Of a DNA stretch of 5,927 nucleotides, positions 1-5,323 are shown in pieces. Made by a program: the position numbers and the translations under genes. The notes under the pieces are model-generated. The model did no database searches. It saw nothing but the letters and a program-made list of their open reading frames with translations, and was not told the origin of the DNA. The DNA is taken from the NCBI GenBank assembly GCA_017424085.1, contig JAFPBP010000038.1:1-5927 (forward strand). The letters run 5' to 3'. This DNA comes from Clostridia bacterium. GTDB taxonomy: Bacteria > Bacillota > Clostridia > Oscillospirales > UBA644. Positions within the stretch are counted from its first letter, which is position 1, and each line of letters opens with the position of its first letter.

Positions 1-846
1 AACGGTGGCGTCGGCAGACGAAACGGTGACGGCGGATTTTTCATTCTTGGAGTTGCCCGCGACCCAGCGGATCTGCTTGACGATGCGATGCAGCTCGGTG
101 GAGCGGATGGCGCAGGCGATGCCGTAATTATCCCCGCAGTTCTTGACCATCATGGCGAAGGTTTCCAGATCGGTCCCGCTTCCCTCCACGCAGGTCTTCA
201 CGCAGGCGGCACCTGCCCGAACCGCCAAAACGGCGCAGGCACAGGCAAGTCCGTTCTTATCGTCGCAACGAACGCTGATGGGCAGATCGGTTTTGCTTGC
301 GATATTGGCAACGAAGGCGGCGAAATCGTCGGGGAGCATCTCGGCGGCGCTGTCGCAAAGACCGATGGCGTCGGCACCTGCCTGCTGAGCGGCGGCGATT
401 GCCTGCAGCAGGAATTCGGGCTCGGCGCGGGTAGCGTCCACGGCGCAGAATTCGGTCTCAATGCCCTTTTCCTTGGCGGCGGCGACGCATTCGGCAATGT
501 AGGTCAGCATCTTGGGGGGCTTTTTATGGCAGAAATATTCCATTCCCACGGGAGACACGGGCAGTTCAATGCGAATGCGGGGCTGAGCCGCCGCAGAAAG
601 CGCGGCGATGGCGTTGTTCAGGCTGTCCGCATCCATTCCTGCGGCAACCGAAAGAACGCTGTTTTTCACGAACGACGATATGGTACGGACCAGTAGAATA
701 TCGGTTTTGCCGTTGCGGACCTCGGGAAGCTCGATCACCTGAACCTGCAAGCGTTCCAGCTGACGAGCGATCTCAATTTTTTCCTTGAACGTGAATCCGT
801 TGCCTTCTTTGCAGAGGGTCGAATCGGCAATAACGATTTGTTTCAT
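1..846 (-). CDS. Degenerate DRE-TIM metallolyase-like protein (isopropylmalate/homocitrate synthase superfamily), 3' end outside window
   Basis: The frame is open for 282 codons from ATG at 846 to the left edge, so the C-terminus is missing. An AAGGAG site 8 nt upstream supports the start. The family is recognised by a TIM-barrel pattern matching LeuA/NifV/HMG-CoA lyase: DSTL at residues 8-11 (canonical DTTLRDG), EKIEIARQL at 22-30, VDATRAEPEFL at 136-146 (canonical EDATRTDPEFL), AGADAIGLCD at 156-165, and NGLA at 198-201. The catalytic features are gone: the Arg-Asp after DTTL is Cys12-Lys13, the HxHND motif is R-C-D-D-K at 193-197, and GxGERxGN is GSGTDLE at 222-228. Acyl-CoA/oxoacid condensation by the usual metal-dependent chemistry therefore looks unlikely. 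Twelve cysteines occur in 282 residues, several at predicted strand ends around the barrel mouth. The long intact frame and strong ribosome site argue against a pseudogene. The function is unknown; placement after ilvE hints at branched-chain metabolism, which is inference only. Confidence 0.8.
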   Translation of the reverse strand, partial: MKQIVIADSTLCKEGNGFTFKEKIEIARQLERLQVQVIELPEVRNGKTDILLVRTISSFVKNSVLSVAAGMDADSLNNAIAALSAAAQPRIRIELPVSPVGMEYFCHKKPPKMLTYIAECVAAAKEKGIETEFCAVDATRAEPEFLLQAIAAAQQAGADAIGLCDSAAEMLPDDFAAFVANIASKTDLPISVRCDDKNGLACACAVLAVRAGAACVKTCVEGSGTDLETFAMMVKNCGDNYGIACAIRSTELHRIVKQIRWVAGNSKNEKSAVTVSSADATV

Positions 847-854
847 ACTGTTTT

Positions 855-860
855 CTCCTT
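855..860 (-). promoter_or_regulatory. Ribosome binding site of the DRE-TIM-like gene
   Basis: The minus strand reads AAGGAG, 8 nt before the ATG at 846. This strong site fixes the start of a gene that runs off the window, and it suggests that the degenerate protein is really translated. Confidence 0.8.
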
Positions 861-869
861 ATGCGTAGT

Positions 870-884
870 TCGTCGTTTCGACGA
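870..884. repeat. Small inverted repeat in the leader of the DRE-TIM-like gene
   Basis: A perfect 6-bp inverted repeat (TCGTCG / CGACGA) with a 3-nt spacer lies about 10 nt upstream of the ribosome site of the left-hand gene and downstream of the ilvE terminator hairpin. It could be a short mRNA hairpin or a small operator. With arms this short it may also be chance. No convincing -35/-10 pair was found next to it. Confidence 0.35.
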
Positions 885-913
885 TTTCATTGATAAAAAT
901 TCGATTTTGACGT

Positions 914-951
914 AAAACGTCCCGAAGTCAACGTCTGCAGACTTCGGGACG
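914..951 (-). terminator. Probable intrinsic terminator after ilvE
   Basis: On the minus strand a perfect 12-bp stem (CGTCCCGAAGTC pairing with GACTTCGGGACG, arms at 940-951 and 918-929) encloses a 10-nt loop, begins 10 nt after the ilvE stop codon, and is followed by TTTT. The T-run is only four long and then becomes ACGTC, so termination may be partial and some transcripts may continue into the next gene. There is no comparable T-run on the plus-strand side, which favours minus-strand use. Confidence 0.65.
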
Positions 952-961
952 AAGCACGGAA

Positions 962-2029
962 TCAGTCAATGGGGCAGGTCCAACCGAAGGTATCTTCGAT
1001 CTTACCCCATTGAATTCCGGTCAAAGTGTCGTACAGATGCTGGGTGACGGCTCCGATCTTGCCGTCGTTTACGGTATATTTATGATCCTTGTAGCAAAGC
1101 TCGCCGATGGGAGAAACCACGGCGGCGGTTCCGCAGCCCCAAGCCTCTTCCAGCGTTCCGTTTTCCATGGCGGCAGACAGCTCGTCAATGCTGAGCAGAC
1201 GCTCGCTGACGGTGTAGCCCTCCTTCTTCAGAACCTCGATGCAGGACTTGCGGGTGATGCCGGGCAGGATGGAGCCCGATAGCATGGGAGTGACGATCTC
1301 GCCGTTGATCTTGAACATAACGTTCATGGCGCCGACCTCTTCGATATACTTGCGCTCCACGCCGTCCAGCCAGAGAACCTGAGAATAGCCCTTCTTCTCC
1401 GCCCGTTCACCGGCACGGTTGCTGGCGGCGTAGTTCCCGCCGCACTTTGCATATCCCGTTCCTCCGCGGACCGCACGGACGTCTTCGTCCTCGATCATGA
1501 TGCGGACAGGGTTGATGCCTTCCTTATAATAACTGCCTACAGGGGAGGCAATGATCACGAAGGTGGCGTTATGCACGGCGTGAACGCCCAGAGTTTCGTC
1601 GTTTCCGAATAGGTAGGGGCGTAGATAGAGAGAGGTTCCGGGGGCAGAGGGAGTCCAATCCTGCTCCATGTCAACGAAAGCCTTCAGAACCTGGAAGGCG
1701 TCTTCTTCGGGAATCTGGGGCAGGCAGAGGCGCTCCGCAGAACGGTTCATTCGGCGGATATTCTCCATGGGGCGGAACAGCTGAACCTTACCGTCGGCAC
1801 GGCGGTAAGCCTTCAAACCTTCAAAAATTTCCGATCCGTAGTGCAGAACGGTGGAGGCGGGATGCAGGGAAAGATTGCCGAAGGGGATGATGCGGGCATC
1901 ATGCCAGCCTGCTTCCCGAGAATAATCCATCATAAACATATGGTCGGTGAAGACCTTACCGAAGCCGAGGGTGCTGCTGTCGGGCTTTTCCTTGGGGGTA
2001 AGGGTTTTGGTGACCGAAATATTCAACAT
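962..2029 (-). CDS. ilvE: Branched-chain amino acid aminotransferase
   Basis: This 355-residue fold-type IV PLP enzyme exchanges amino groups between Val, Leu or Ile and 2-oxoglutarate, linking these amino acids to their 2-oxoacids in the cytoplasm. The length and motifs fit the longer BCAT type also found in eukaryotes. Substrate-side residues occur in HYGSEIFEGLKAYR (63-76). The PLP Schiff-base lysine is K195 in YAKCGGNYAAS. YIEEVGAMNVMF (228-239) carries the Glu that contacts the pyridine nitrogen. SGSILPGITRKS (251-262) and GTAAVVSP (300-307) form the phosphate-binding and active-site loops. All key residues are present. The ATG at 2029 has AAAGGAG 8 nt upstream, overlapping the stop of the preceding gamma-subunit gene, with a 14-nt gap between them. 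The gene is last in the oxidoreductase operon, which suggests that the oxidoreductase acts on branched-chain 2-oxoacids. A hairpin terminator follows. Confidence 0.95.
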   Translation of the reverse strand: MLNISVTKTLTPKEKPDSSTLGFGKVFTDHMFMMDYSREAGWHDARIIPFGNLSLHPASTVLHYGSEIFEGLKAYRRADGKVQLFRPMENIRRMNRSAERLCLPQIPEEDAFQVLKAFVDMEQDWTPSAPGTSLYLRPYLFGNDETLGVHAVHNATFVIIASPVGSYYKEGINPVRIMIEDEDVRAVRGGTGYAKCGGNYAASNRAGERAEKKGYSQVLWLDGVERKYIEEVGAMNVMFKINGEIVTPMLSGSILPGITRKSCIEVLKKEGYTVSERLLSIDELSAAMENGTLEEAWGCGTAAVVSPIGELCYKDHKYTVNDGKIGAVTQHLYDTLTGIQWGKIEDTFGWTCPID

Positions 2030-2037
2030 GACCTATG

Positions 2038-2044
2038 CTCCTTT
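2038..2044 (-). promoter_or_regulatory. Ribosome binding site of ilvE
   Basis: AAAGGAG on the minus strand, 8 nt before the ilvE ATG. Its first base is the last base of the TGA stop of the gamma-subunit gene, so terminating ribosomes can reload directly onto ilvE. Confidence 0.8.
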
Positions 2045-2574
2045 CAATAGTCGGCGCCAAGCTTCATGGCGTTCAGGTTGACCTCCAGCATATCGGCGCG
2101 CTTGGCGGAAACAACCTTTCCCAGAGCGGCACGGACGCTGTCGTCTTCAAAATCGTTGAGAACCTTGAGGATCTTGCCCACAAGGATCATGTTTGCAAGG
2201 GTGGGGGTGCCGTTATCGCTTGCCATCTGCGTTGCGGGGATGGCATAGACCGTAACGTCGGTGCGGTTCACGGGGCGGGATACCAGCGTGGAATCCACGA
2301 AGATGATACCGCCGGGAGCCACGGTGGATTCGTATTTATCCAGGGAGGGCAGGTTCATGGCAACCAGAACGTCGGGAGTGGAAACGATGGGAGAGCCCAC
2401 GGTTTCGTCCCCCACGATGACGCCGCAGCTTGCGGTGCCGCCGCGCATTTCGGGACCGTAGGAGGGAAGCCAGCTTACGTTCTTTCCGTCCATCAGACCC
2501 TTATAAGCAACGAATTTACCTGCAAACAGAATGCCCTGTCCGCCAAAGCCCGAGAAGAGAAATTGTCTGGTCAT
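2044..2574 (-). CDS. 2-oxoacid:ferredoxin oxidoreductase, gamma subunit (VOR/KOR type)
   Basis: This 176-residue protein is the gamma domain of pyruvate/ketoisovalerate ferredoxin oxidoreductases (POR family). It packs against the alpha and beta subunits and is thought to help couple CoA binding to catalysis. Family marks are the N-terminal SGFGGQGILFAGK (8-20), SYGPEMRGGTASC (38-50) and the late NGTPTLANMILVGK (121-134). Length is normal for a free-standing gamma subunit, and no extra domain is fused. The ATG at 2574 overlaps the TGA of the beta-subunit gene in ATGA, and a near-ideal AAGGAGG lies 7 nt upstream. The symbols vorC, korC and porG are all used for this subunit in different organisms, so none is given. 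Sequence alone does not fix the substrate; the neighbouring ilvE favours branched-chain 2-oxoacids. Confidence 0.92.
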   Translation of the reverse strand: MTRQFLFSGFGGQGILFAGKFVAYKGLMDGKNVSWLPSYGPEMRGGTASCGVIVGDETVGSPIVSTPDVLVAMNLPSLDKYESTVAPGGIIFVDSTLVSRPVNRTDVTVYAIPATQMASDNGTPTLANMILVGKILKVLNDFEDDSVRAALGKVVSAKRADMLEVNLNAMKLGADY

Positions 2575-3326
2575 TTTGCTTCCTCCTTCGCGGATCTGTC
2601 CTTGTATACACCCAAGGGATAGTAGGGAATCATGGCTTCATCGATCCATTTCAGCGCCTTCTGAGGAGTCATACCCCAGTTGGTGGGACAGGACGAAAGC
2701 ACCTCTACCAGAGAGAAGCCCTTGCCGTCGATCTGATTCTGGAATGCCTTCTTGATGGCAGCCTTGGCAGCCTTGATGTTCTTCACGCTGTTCACGGTCA
2801 CGCGGGCGAGGTATTCGGGCCCTTCAAGCTCGGAAAGAAGCTCGCACACACGGATGGGATATCCGCAATGGTTTACGTCTCTTCCGTAGGGAGAGGTCTG
2901 GGTCACCTGACCGGGCAGGGAGGTGGGAGCCATCTGACCTCCGGTCATGCCGTAAATGGCGTTGTTGATGAAGATGATGGTGATATTTTCGTTACGGGCG
3001 GCGGCGTGAACCGTTTCCGCCATACCGATGGAGGCAAGGTCGCCGTCCCCCTGATAGGTGAAGACGATGTTCTCCTTCGGATTGGCGCGCTTAACGCCGG
3101 TGGCAACGGCGGGAGCTCTGCCGTGCGCCGCCTCGATCATATCGCAGTTGAAATAGTTATAAGCCATAACCGAGCAACCGACGGGAGCGACCCCGATGGT
3201 CTGCCCTTCGATGCCCAGCTCGTCGATAACCTCTGCAACGAGGCGATGGACGATGCCGTGGGTGCAACCGGGGCAATAGTGAAGGGGAGCGTCGGTCAAC
3301 GCATGAGGTTTGTCAAATACGACCAT
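2571..3326 (-). CDS. 2-oxoacid:ferredoxin oxidoreductase, beta (thiamine pyrophosphate) subunit
   Basis: This 251-residue subunit binds TPP and the proximal [4Fe-4S] cluster and carries out oxidative decarboxylation of a 2-oxoacid to acyl-CoA with ferredoxin as acceptor, or the reverse reductive carboxylation. The TPP/Mg site is visible as GDGDLASIG (93-101) followed by NNAIYGMTGGQ (121-131). The cluster cysteines expected from the family are present: C18 and C21 in CPGC, C51 in VGCS, and C213 in SSCP. AHGRAPAVATGVK (67-79) is a further family motif. The ATG at 3326 overlaps the TAA of the alpha gene (TAATG), with GGAGGTG 7 nt upstream; the 3' end overlaps the gamma gene by 4 nt. The subunit appears complete and catalytically intact. 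A 2-oxoglutarate-type (KorB) enzyme is the main alternative to the ketoisovalerate type. Confidence 0.94.
   Translation of the reverse strand: MVVFDKPHALTDAPLHYCPGCTHGIVHRLVAEVIDELGIEGQTIGVAPVGCSVMAYNYFNCDMIEAAHGRAPAVATGVKRANPKENIVFTYQGDGDLASIGMAETVHAAARNENITIIFINNAIYGMTGGQMAPTSLPGQVTQTSPYGRDVNHCGYPIRVCELLSELEGPEYLARVTVNSVKNIKAAKAAIKKAFQNQIDGKGFSLVEVLSSCPTNWGMTPQKALKWIDEAMIPYYPLGVYKDRSAKEEAK
2582..2588 (-). promoter_or_regulatory. Ribosome binding site of the gamma-subunit gene
   Basis: AAGGAGG on the minus strand, 7 nt before the ATG at 2574. It lies within the last codons of the beta-subunit gene and decides the gamma start. Confidence 0.8.
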
Positions 3327-4396
3327 TAGTTTGCACCTCCCAAAGATGCGGCAGTCTGCCGAATGGATTCAAGAACCTGCTCGGGGGACGGGATCATACC
3401 GCCCACGCGGTTGCAGAGGGTGACGGGAGCCTTGCAGTCGATGGCAAGACGGACGTCCTCGATCATCTGACCCATGGACAACTCCACGGAGATGAACGCC
3501 TTCGCCTTGTCTGCCGCCTTGCGGAAGGGGGCAACGGGGAAGGGCCACAGGGTGATGGGACGGATCATACCCACCTTGATGCCCTGCTTGCGGGCTTCGT
3601 CAATGGCGTTCTTGGAGACGCGGGCGGCAATGCCGAAGGCGGCGATGACGATCTCCGCGTCGTCGGTTAAGTATTCCTCGTACATGGTCTCGTTTTCTTC
3701 GATGAACTTATAGCGCTCAAAGCGTTCAAAGTTGGTCTGCTCGAGAGCGGCGGGATCCAGGAAGAGGGAGTTTACGATATTGTGGGGACGGTTCATCTTG
3801 GTGCCCGTGGTAGCCCACTGCTTCTCGGGCATGGGCTTCACGTCCAGATCCAGAGCAACGGGCTCCATCATCTGCCCCATGGTGCCGTCCGCAAGGATCA
3901 TGGCGGTCATGCGATACTGATCGGCAAGCTCAAAGCCCTTCACGGTCAGCTCTGCCATTTCCTGCACCGAGGAGGGAGCGAGGACGATCATACGGAAGTC
4001 CCCGTGTCCGCCGCTGCGGGTGGCTTGGAAATAGTCGGACTGGCTGGGCTGAATGCCGCCGAGGCCGGGGCCGCCGCGCTGAACGTTGACCACGAGAGCG
4101 GGAAGATCGGCACCTGCCAGATAGGACAGTCCTTCGCCCTTCAGGGAAATTCCCGGGCTGGAGGAGGAGGTCATAACGCGAAGTCCCGTGGACGCCACGC
4201 CGTAGACCATATTGATAGCGGCGATCTCACTTTCTGCCTGCAGGAAGGTACCGCCGATTTTGGGCATACGCTTCGCCATATAAGCGGCGATTTCGGTCTG
4301 GGGGGTAATGGGATAACCGAAGTAATGACGGCAGCCTGCGATGATGGCGGCTTCGGCAATGGCTTCGTTCCCTTTCATCAATACTTTTTCAGACAC
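3326..4396 (-). CDS. vorB: 2-oxoacid:ferredoxin oxidoreductase, alpha subunit (VorB-like, 3-methyl-2-oxobutanoate type)
   Basis: The alpha subunit carries the pyrimidine-side TPP domain and a C-terminal transketolase-like domain. Numbered from GTG at 4396 (356 residues): MKGNEAIAEAA at 7-17, GYPITPQTE at 27-35, QAESE at 53-57 with the Glu expected to activate TPP, the Ser-rich TSSSSPGISLKGEG at 76-89, GGPGLGGIQPSQSDY at 108-122, and IRPITLWPFP at 278-287. ELSMGQMIEDVRLA (305-318) resembles the motif in proteins annotated as VorB in Clostridia. Start choice: a GTG at 4405 directly abuts the delta stop, but AAAGGTGA lies 9 nt before the GTG at 4396, and the resulting N-terminus MSEKVLMKGNEA looks like family starts, so 4396 is preferred. 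An ATG at 4378 is too internal. Substrate assignment to ketoisovalerate and related acids rests on family resemblance and the ilvE neighbour; a 2-oxoglutarate enzyme is not excluded. Confidence 0.9.
   Translation of the reverse strand: MSEKVLMKGNEAIAEAAIIAGCRHYFGYPITPQTEIAAYMAKRMPKIGGTFLQAESEIAAINMVYGVASTGLRVMTSSSSPGISLKGEGLSYLAGADLPALVVNVQRGGPGLGGIQPSQSDYFQATRSGGHGDFRMIVLAPSSVQEMAELTVKGFELADQYRMTAMILADGTMGQMMEPVALDLDVKPMPEKQWATTGTKMNRPHNIVNSLFLDPAALEQTNFERFERYKFIEENETMYEEYLTDDAEIVIAAFGIAARVSKNAIDEARKQGIKVGMIRPITLWPFPVAPFRKAADKAKAFISVELSMGQMIEDVRLAIDCKAPVTLCNRVGGMIPSPEQVLESIRQTAASLGGAN
3334..3340 (-). promoter_or_regulatory. Ribosome binding site of the beta-subunit gene
   Basis: GGAGGTG on the minus strand, 7 nt before the ATG at 3326 and inside the last codons of the alpha gene. 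It is a near-perfect anti-16S match that fixes the start. Confidence 0.8.
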
Positions 4397-4405
4397 GTGA
4401 TTCAC

Positions 4406-4413
4406 TCACCTTT
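4406..4413 (-). promoter_or_regulatory. Ribosome binding site deciding the alpha-subunit start
   Basis: AAAGGTGA on the minus strand includes the TGA stop of the delta gene. It is 9 nt from the GTG at 4396 but touches the GTG at 4405, so it supports the shorter alpha reading. Confidence 0.6.
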
Positions 4414-4612
4414 CTACCTTAATAACGCAGTCGGGGCACATGGTAGCGCAGAACGCACAGCCCACGCACGCCGCCTCGTCGGTCAGCTCTGCGGGATGAT
4501 GTCCCTTTTTGTTGATGGCGTCGGGGGAAAGCCGCAGAAGATGCTTGGGACAAGCGTCAACGCAGAGCCCGCACCCCTTGCACAGGTCGGTTTTGAAAGT
4601 CAATTTTGCCAT
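4406..4612 (-). CDS. 2-oxoacid:ferredoxin oxidoreductase, delta subunit (2x[4Fe-4S] ferredoxin-like)
   Basis: This 68-residue bacterial-type ferredoxin serves as the electron-transfer subunit of the complex, passing electrons between the beta-subunit cluster and external ferredoxin. Two classical cluster motifs are complete: C11-x2-C14-x2-C17-x3-C21-P and C49-x2-C52-x2-C55-x3-C59-P. An extra cysteine, C62, follows the second motif (CPDC). The linker between the motifs (about 22-48) is basic and His-containing, with no third motif. An in-frame GTG at 4621 would add MPI, but the AAGGAG site is only 1 nt from it and 10 nt from the ATG at 4612, so 4612 is preferred. The stop lies 9 nt before the preferred alpha start. 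The order delta-alpha-beta-gamma is the usual one for four-subunit KOR/VOR operons. Confidence 0.93.
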   Translation of the reverse strand: MAKLTFKTDLCKGCGLCVDACPKHLLRLSPDAINKKGHHPAELTDEAACVGCAFCATMCPDCVIKVER

Positions 4613-4622
4613 GATCGGCACT

Positions 4623-4628
4623 CTCCTT
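4623..4628 (-). promoter_or_regulatory. Ribosome binding site of the delta-subunit gene
   Basis: AAGGAG on the minus strand, 10 nt before the ATG at 4612 and only 1 nt before the GTG at 4621. It therefore selects the ATG as the start. Confidence 0.75.
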
Positions 4629-4651
4629 TTCCTAAAATATCGAGAGGGATG

Positions 4652-5323
4652 TCAGTATTTTTTCTGTAACGTGAGGGGGAATAGCCTATCGATCTTTCCC
4701 TTCAGCCCGTCGTAGAGCCATTGGGGAACGGTGGTCATCACCAGCGGGATCTGCATCAGCTCCGCCACCGCCTGAGCGTAGGGAACCGAATTCAGAATCA
4801 CCGATTCGTCGGTCTCCCGCCCCAGGTTGGTGTTGTTGACCAGCCCCGTGAAGGGGATCTTACAGGCGCCCTCGATCTCCCGCAAGACCTCCACCGTATC
4901 GGCGGGGGTTCGGGTAAGGGGACGGGCGGAATTGATCACCGCCAGCATTTCGTAGTTTCCTTCCTCCAAGATCGCGGGAGCAATACGTCCCAGCGCCAAG
5001 GCGCCACGGTCGTCTCCGCCCACGTCGATGACCACCTGCAACGACCGATCGTCGGTGACGGTGTACATATCGGGGGGAAGGGCGGGAATATCCACGTTGG
5101 TATTGGCGTATTCGGAGCAGATCAGACGGATGTCCGCCGCTTCAAAATCCTCGCGGCTGTCCTTGGTGCGGAAATAAGGATTGACGATATCCAGATCCGC
5201 CACGGCAACCCGATCGAAGGTTTTCCGAAGCTCCAGCGCCAGATTCACGGCAACGTTGGTTTTTCCGCTTCCGTAATGCCCGCAGAGGAGGGTAATGCGT
5301 TTGAATTCTTTCATAGGTATCAC
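4652..5323 (-). CDS. Uncharacterised SIMIBI-like P-loop ATPase linked to the oxidoreductase
   Basis: This 223-residue protein begins with a strand and a Walker A loop, GHYGSGKT (15-22). It has ADLDIVNPYFR (42-52), a switch-I/Walker-like segment with D43 and D45, and VVIDVGGDDRGA (97-108) as Walker B/switch II. NNTNLG (163-168) follows a hydrophobic strand, where a base-recognition loop would sit. The layout resembles ParA/MinD/CooC/NBP35-type ATPases, but the signature Lys of their deviant Walker A (KGGxGKT) is His16 here. There is no membrane segment and no Cys pair like the Fe-S scaffold site of NBP35/Mrp. The GTG at 5323 overlaps the synthetase stop (GTGA), with GGAA 6 nt upstream; an ATG at 5314 is an alternative with no clear ribosome site. 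Position between acyl-CoA synthetase and oxidoreductase suggests a maturation or regulatory role, which is inference. The function is not known to me. Confidence 0.82.
   Translation of the reverse strand: MIPMKEFKRITLLCGHYGSGKTNVAVNLALELRKTFDRVAVADLDIVNPYFRTKDSREDFEAADIRLICSEYANTNVDIPALPPDMYTVTDDRSLQVVIDVGGDDRGALALGRIAPAILEEGNYEMLAVINSARPLTRTPADTVEVLREIEGACKIPFTGLVNNTNLGRETDESVILNSVPYAQAVAELMQIPLVMTTVPQWLYDGLKGKIDRLFPLTLQKKY

Noticed and set aside
88..696. Plus-strand open frame of 202 codons opposite the DRE-TIM-like gene
   Set aside because: The minus-strand frame is longer, reaches the window edge, has a ribosome site and matches a family; the plus frame is a Gly-rich shadow.
1..846. Annotation as a functional 2-isopropylmalate or homocitrate synthase
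   Set aside because: The fold pattern fits, but the catalytic Arg, metal Asp and both metal His are absent, so assigning leuA or nifV would be misleading.
847..917. Possible sigma-A promoter for the left-hand gene (TTTACG followed at 17 nt by TCAATG on the minus strand)
   Set aside because: The -10 candidate is a poor match and the -35 candidate overlaps the terminator tail, so it is not strong enough to list.
909..921. Short inverted repeat GACGT-AAA-ACGTC overlapping the terminator tail
   Set aside because: The 5-bp arms overlap the stronger 12-bp stem; it is probably a by-product of that sequence rather than a separate site.
2430..3329. Plus-strand open frame of 299 codons opposite the beta gene
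   Set aside because: It mirrors the intact TPP-binding subunit on the other strand, shows no domain, and its composition looks like a shadow frame.
3782..4669. Plus-strand open frame of 295 codons opposite the alpha and delta genes
   Set aside because: It is antisense to well-recognised genes, Gly/His-rich with no family motif, and follows from GC-rich codon positions on the true strand; it has no convincing ribosome site.
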